Shown piece after piece: positions 62,875 through 64,000 of a stretch of 64,000 nucleotides of DNA. The translations under genes and the position numbers were made by a program. The notes beneath the pieces were generated by a model that was not told where the DNA came from, did no database searches, and worked only from the letters and a program-made list of their open reading frames with translations. Every line of letters starts with the position of its first letter. Position 1 is the first letter of the stretch. The DNA lies in assembly GCF_900114205.1 (NCBI RefSeq), contig NZ_FOSH01000015.1:16745-80744 (forward strand), read 5' to 3'. This DNA is from Methylophaga sulfidovorans (GTDB lineage: Bacteria; Pseudomonadota; Gammaproteobacteria; Nitrosococcales; Methylophagaceae).

Positions 62875-63086
62875 ATAAAACACAAAATAAGTCAGGGTTA
62901 ATCTCGATTCAGAAAAAATGGAATGTTTCATGAATAATAAAAAGTCGTCTCTATTTTTCCAGCCAAGATCACATTTCTGGCTCTATTTATTAATAAAATT
63001 AATCACGATTTTATTAATAAACAGATACTTGAAAAATATAAATCCGAATTATGAAGCGACTTTTTTCATAAAAGACACTGTTATGC
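62875..63086 (+). repeat. Dispersed repeat, copy C
   Basis: Third copy of the repeat at 25890 and 49617. It keeps AAAACACAAAATAAGTCAGG, TTTCATGAATAATAAAAAGT, CTTGAAAAATATAAATCCGA and CATAAAAGACACTGTTATGC, but has lost the internal hairpin segment (about 30 bp). A 71-aa frame runs through it (62918-63133), which I regard as a by-product. It ends at GTTATGC (63080-63086), 31 bp before the receiver-like gene. Confidence 0.7.
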
Positions 63087-63116
63087 GAGTAGTCATCTTA
63101 AAGATCGAGGATGTAA

Positions 63117-63671
63117 ATGTTTATATTAGGTAAAACTAGAGCGCTGTCTGAATTGAAAGCTATCTCTCAGACAAGAAATATTGACCGATCTTCTGTGTCG
63201 ATATTATGCATTGATGACCAGGGACTTGAGTACGAGAATATTATTAGAAACCACAACTTCAATATTCGTGTACTGAATGATATTGAGGATATAAAAGCTG
63301 TTAGCGACTACCCCGTAGTTATATGTGATATCAAAGGAGTAGGGAAGAAATTCGGCTCTAAATATGAAGGTGGCCATATCATAGAGGAAATAAAAAATAG
63401 TTATCCCGAAAAGGTCGTTATTGCTTATACCGGGCAGCAGTTTGACGCCACTTATAACAAATTCTTTTCTTTAGCAGATTTCACACTAACCAAAGATGTT
63501 GACTCAGACGCTTGGGTAACCTTACTTGATCAAACAATACATAGGGTTGTTTCCCCTGTAGAACAATGGAAGAGAATGAGAAATTTCCTCCTTGAAAAGG
63601 AAGTACCTATAAAAATAGTTTTTAAGTTAGAACAGGAGTGTAGTGGTTTAATGATCCCGGACACCATTTAA
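63117..63671 (+). pseudogene. Receiver-like response-regulator fragment cut by an IS
   Basis: The first ~178 codons encode a protein with a CheY-like receiver: VSILCIDDQGLEYENIIRNH (acidic pair), YPVVICDIKGVGKKFGSKYE (putative phospho-Asp in the CDI strand) and KVVIAYTGQQFDATYNKFFS (Thr of the T-loop), with Lys in FTLTKDVDSD. The native frame ends at about 63651, where an IS3-type end begins; the last six codons to the stop at 63671 come from the IS. The original gene was probably longer. It follows repeat copy C directly, so it may be cassette-like. Confidence 0.7.
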
Positions 63672-64000
63672 GGAGGTAATATGTCCTCCAAAGAGGTGTT
63701 CAATGACAAAACAAAGAAGAAGTTTTACTCCTGAGTTCAAGTTGGAGGCAGCCAGTTTAGTTGTCGACCAGAACTACAGTGTTCCAGAGGCTTGTCAAGC
63801 TCTTGATGTGGGCGAGTCAGCCCTACGTCGCTGGGTTAAACAGTTACAGGAAGAGCGAGGTGGACATACGCCTGCATCCAAAGCGCTAACACCGGAACAG
63901 CAGCGTATTCAGGAACTGGAAGCCCGGGTGAAACGCCTGGAGCAGGAAAAATTTATATTAAAAAAGGCTACCGCTCTCTTGATGTCGGACGAACTCGGCT
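63652..64000 (+). mobile_element. IS3-family insertion sequence, left part
   Basis: TGATCCCGGACACC at 63652 looks like an IS3-type left terminal inverted repeat. Then come a short leader, a GAGGTG ribosome site and an orfA reading frame. The element runs off the right edge, so its right end and target duplication cannot be seen. It has cut the receiver-like gene. Confidence 0.82.
63703..64000 (+). CDS. IS3-family transposase OrfA, partial
   Basis: The frame from ATG 63703 encodes an 99-codon start of OrfA: MTKQRRSFTPEFKLEAASLV, then the HTH (VPEACQALDVGESALRRWVK) and a leucine-zipper-like coiled coil (RIQELEARVKRLEQEKFILK). Near the edge, TTAAAAAAGG could be the A6G slippery site for the -1 frameshift that joins OrfA to the OrfB integrase in this family. 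OrfB lies outside the window. GC is higher than the surrounding DNA. Confidence 0.9.
   Translation, partial: MTKQRRSFTPEFKLEAASLVVDQNYSVPEACQALDVGESALRRWVKQLQEERGGHTPASKALTPEQQRIQELEARVKRLEQEKFILKKATALLMSDELG

Noticed and set aside
62918..63133. 71-aa frame through repeat copy C
   Set aside because: It runs through a degenerate repeat and overlaps the receiver-like gene start. The related copies at 25926 and 49675 have different, shorter frames, so it is more likely a decayed remnant than a working gene.

Overview
The window reads as chromosome of a moderately AT-rich gammaproteobacterium. A complete Urt urea ABC transporter plus urease, an AmiC/AmiR-type amide sensor, RecBD, TesA/YbbAP and several cytochrome b561 and c-di-GMP genes suggest a marine methylotroph of the Methylophaga type. 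That assignment rests on overall gene style, not on a marker gene, and is tentative.

Layout. 1-3.0 kb: end of recB and all of recD, then a decayed higA-like antitoxin. 3.3-4.5 kb: small membrane protein and a cytochrome b561. 4.5-17.5 kb: one nitrogen-acquisition block. On the minus strand lie an amiC-like sensor, an ANTAR antiterminator and a UreH-type nickel permease. Diverging from them is urtABCDE-ureEF-ure(AB)-ureC-ureG-ureD. The divergent region carries an NtrC-like site, a good sigma-54 -24/-12 element, two hairpins with the same AAAAGC hexaloop, and a strong leader terminator, so nitrogen limitation and amide/urea sensing probably act together. 17.7-25.8 kb: TPR protein, P-type cation ATPase, small proteins, tesA and ybbAP.

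25.8-31.9 kb is accessory. It holds a GNAT/DUF1778 toxin-antitoxin cassette beside a Vibrio-like integron attC, dispersed and tandem repeats, a broken solute-binding gene next to a broken diguanylate cyclase gene, and VIT1 and MscS genes of higher GC. 31.9-46.1 kb is ordinary metabolism, transport and regulation: MocR regulator, MarC, VOC, DUF202, FMN-binding protein, a frameshifted pyruvate-oxidase-like gene, old yellow enzyme, semialdehyde dehydrogenase and EmrAB-type efflux. 46.4-49.6 kb is one large HD-GYP sensor with a solute-binding domain nested inside its extracytoplasmic sensor.

49.6-51.6 kb is a three-cassette integron-like array with attC sites and no integrase. It is bracketed by the HD-GYP 3' end and a 45-bp near-copy of that end. 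51.7-61.7 kb is a two-partner secretion locus: TpsB pore, a 1.9-kDa-residue-scale (about 1900 aa) TpsA, and four small Cys-rich lipoproteins, three of them tandem duplicates. The TpsA C-terminus has what looks like an alpha/beta-hydrolase Ser-Asp-His arrangement instead of a known CDI nuclease. I propose a contact- or secretion-dependent lipase-like effector with a duplicated lipoprotein immunity array; this is the most interesting system in the window.

62.1-64.0 kb: another cytochrome b561, a third copy of a repeat that precedes cassette-like genes, a receiver-like gene cut by an IS3-family element, and the start of that element's orfA.
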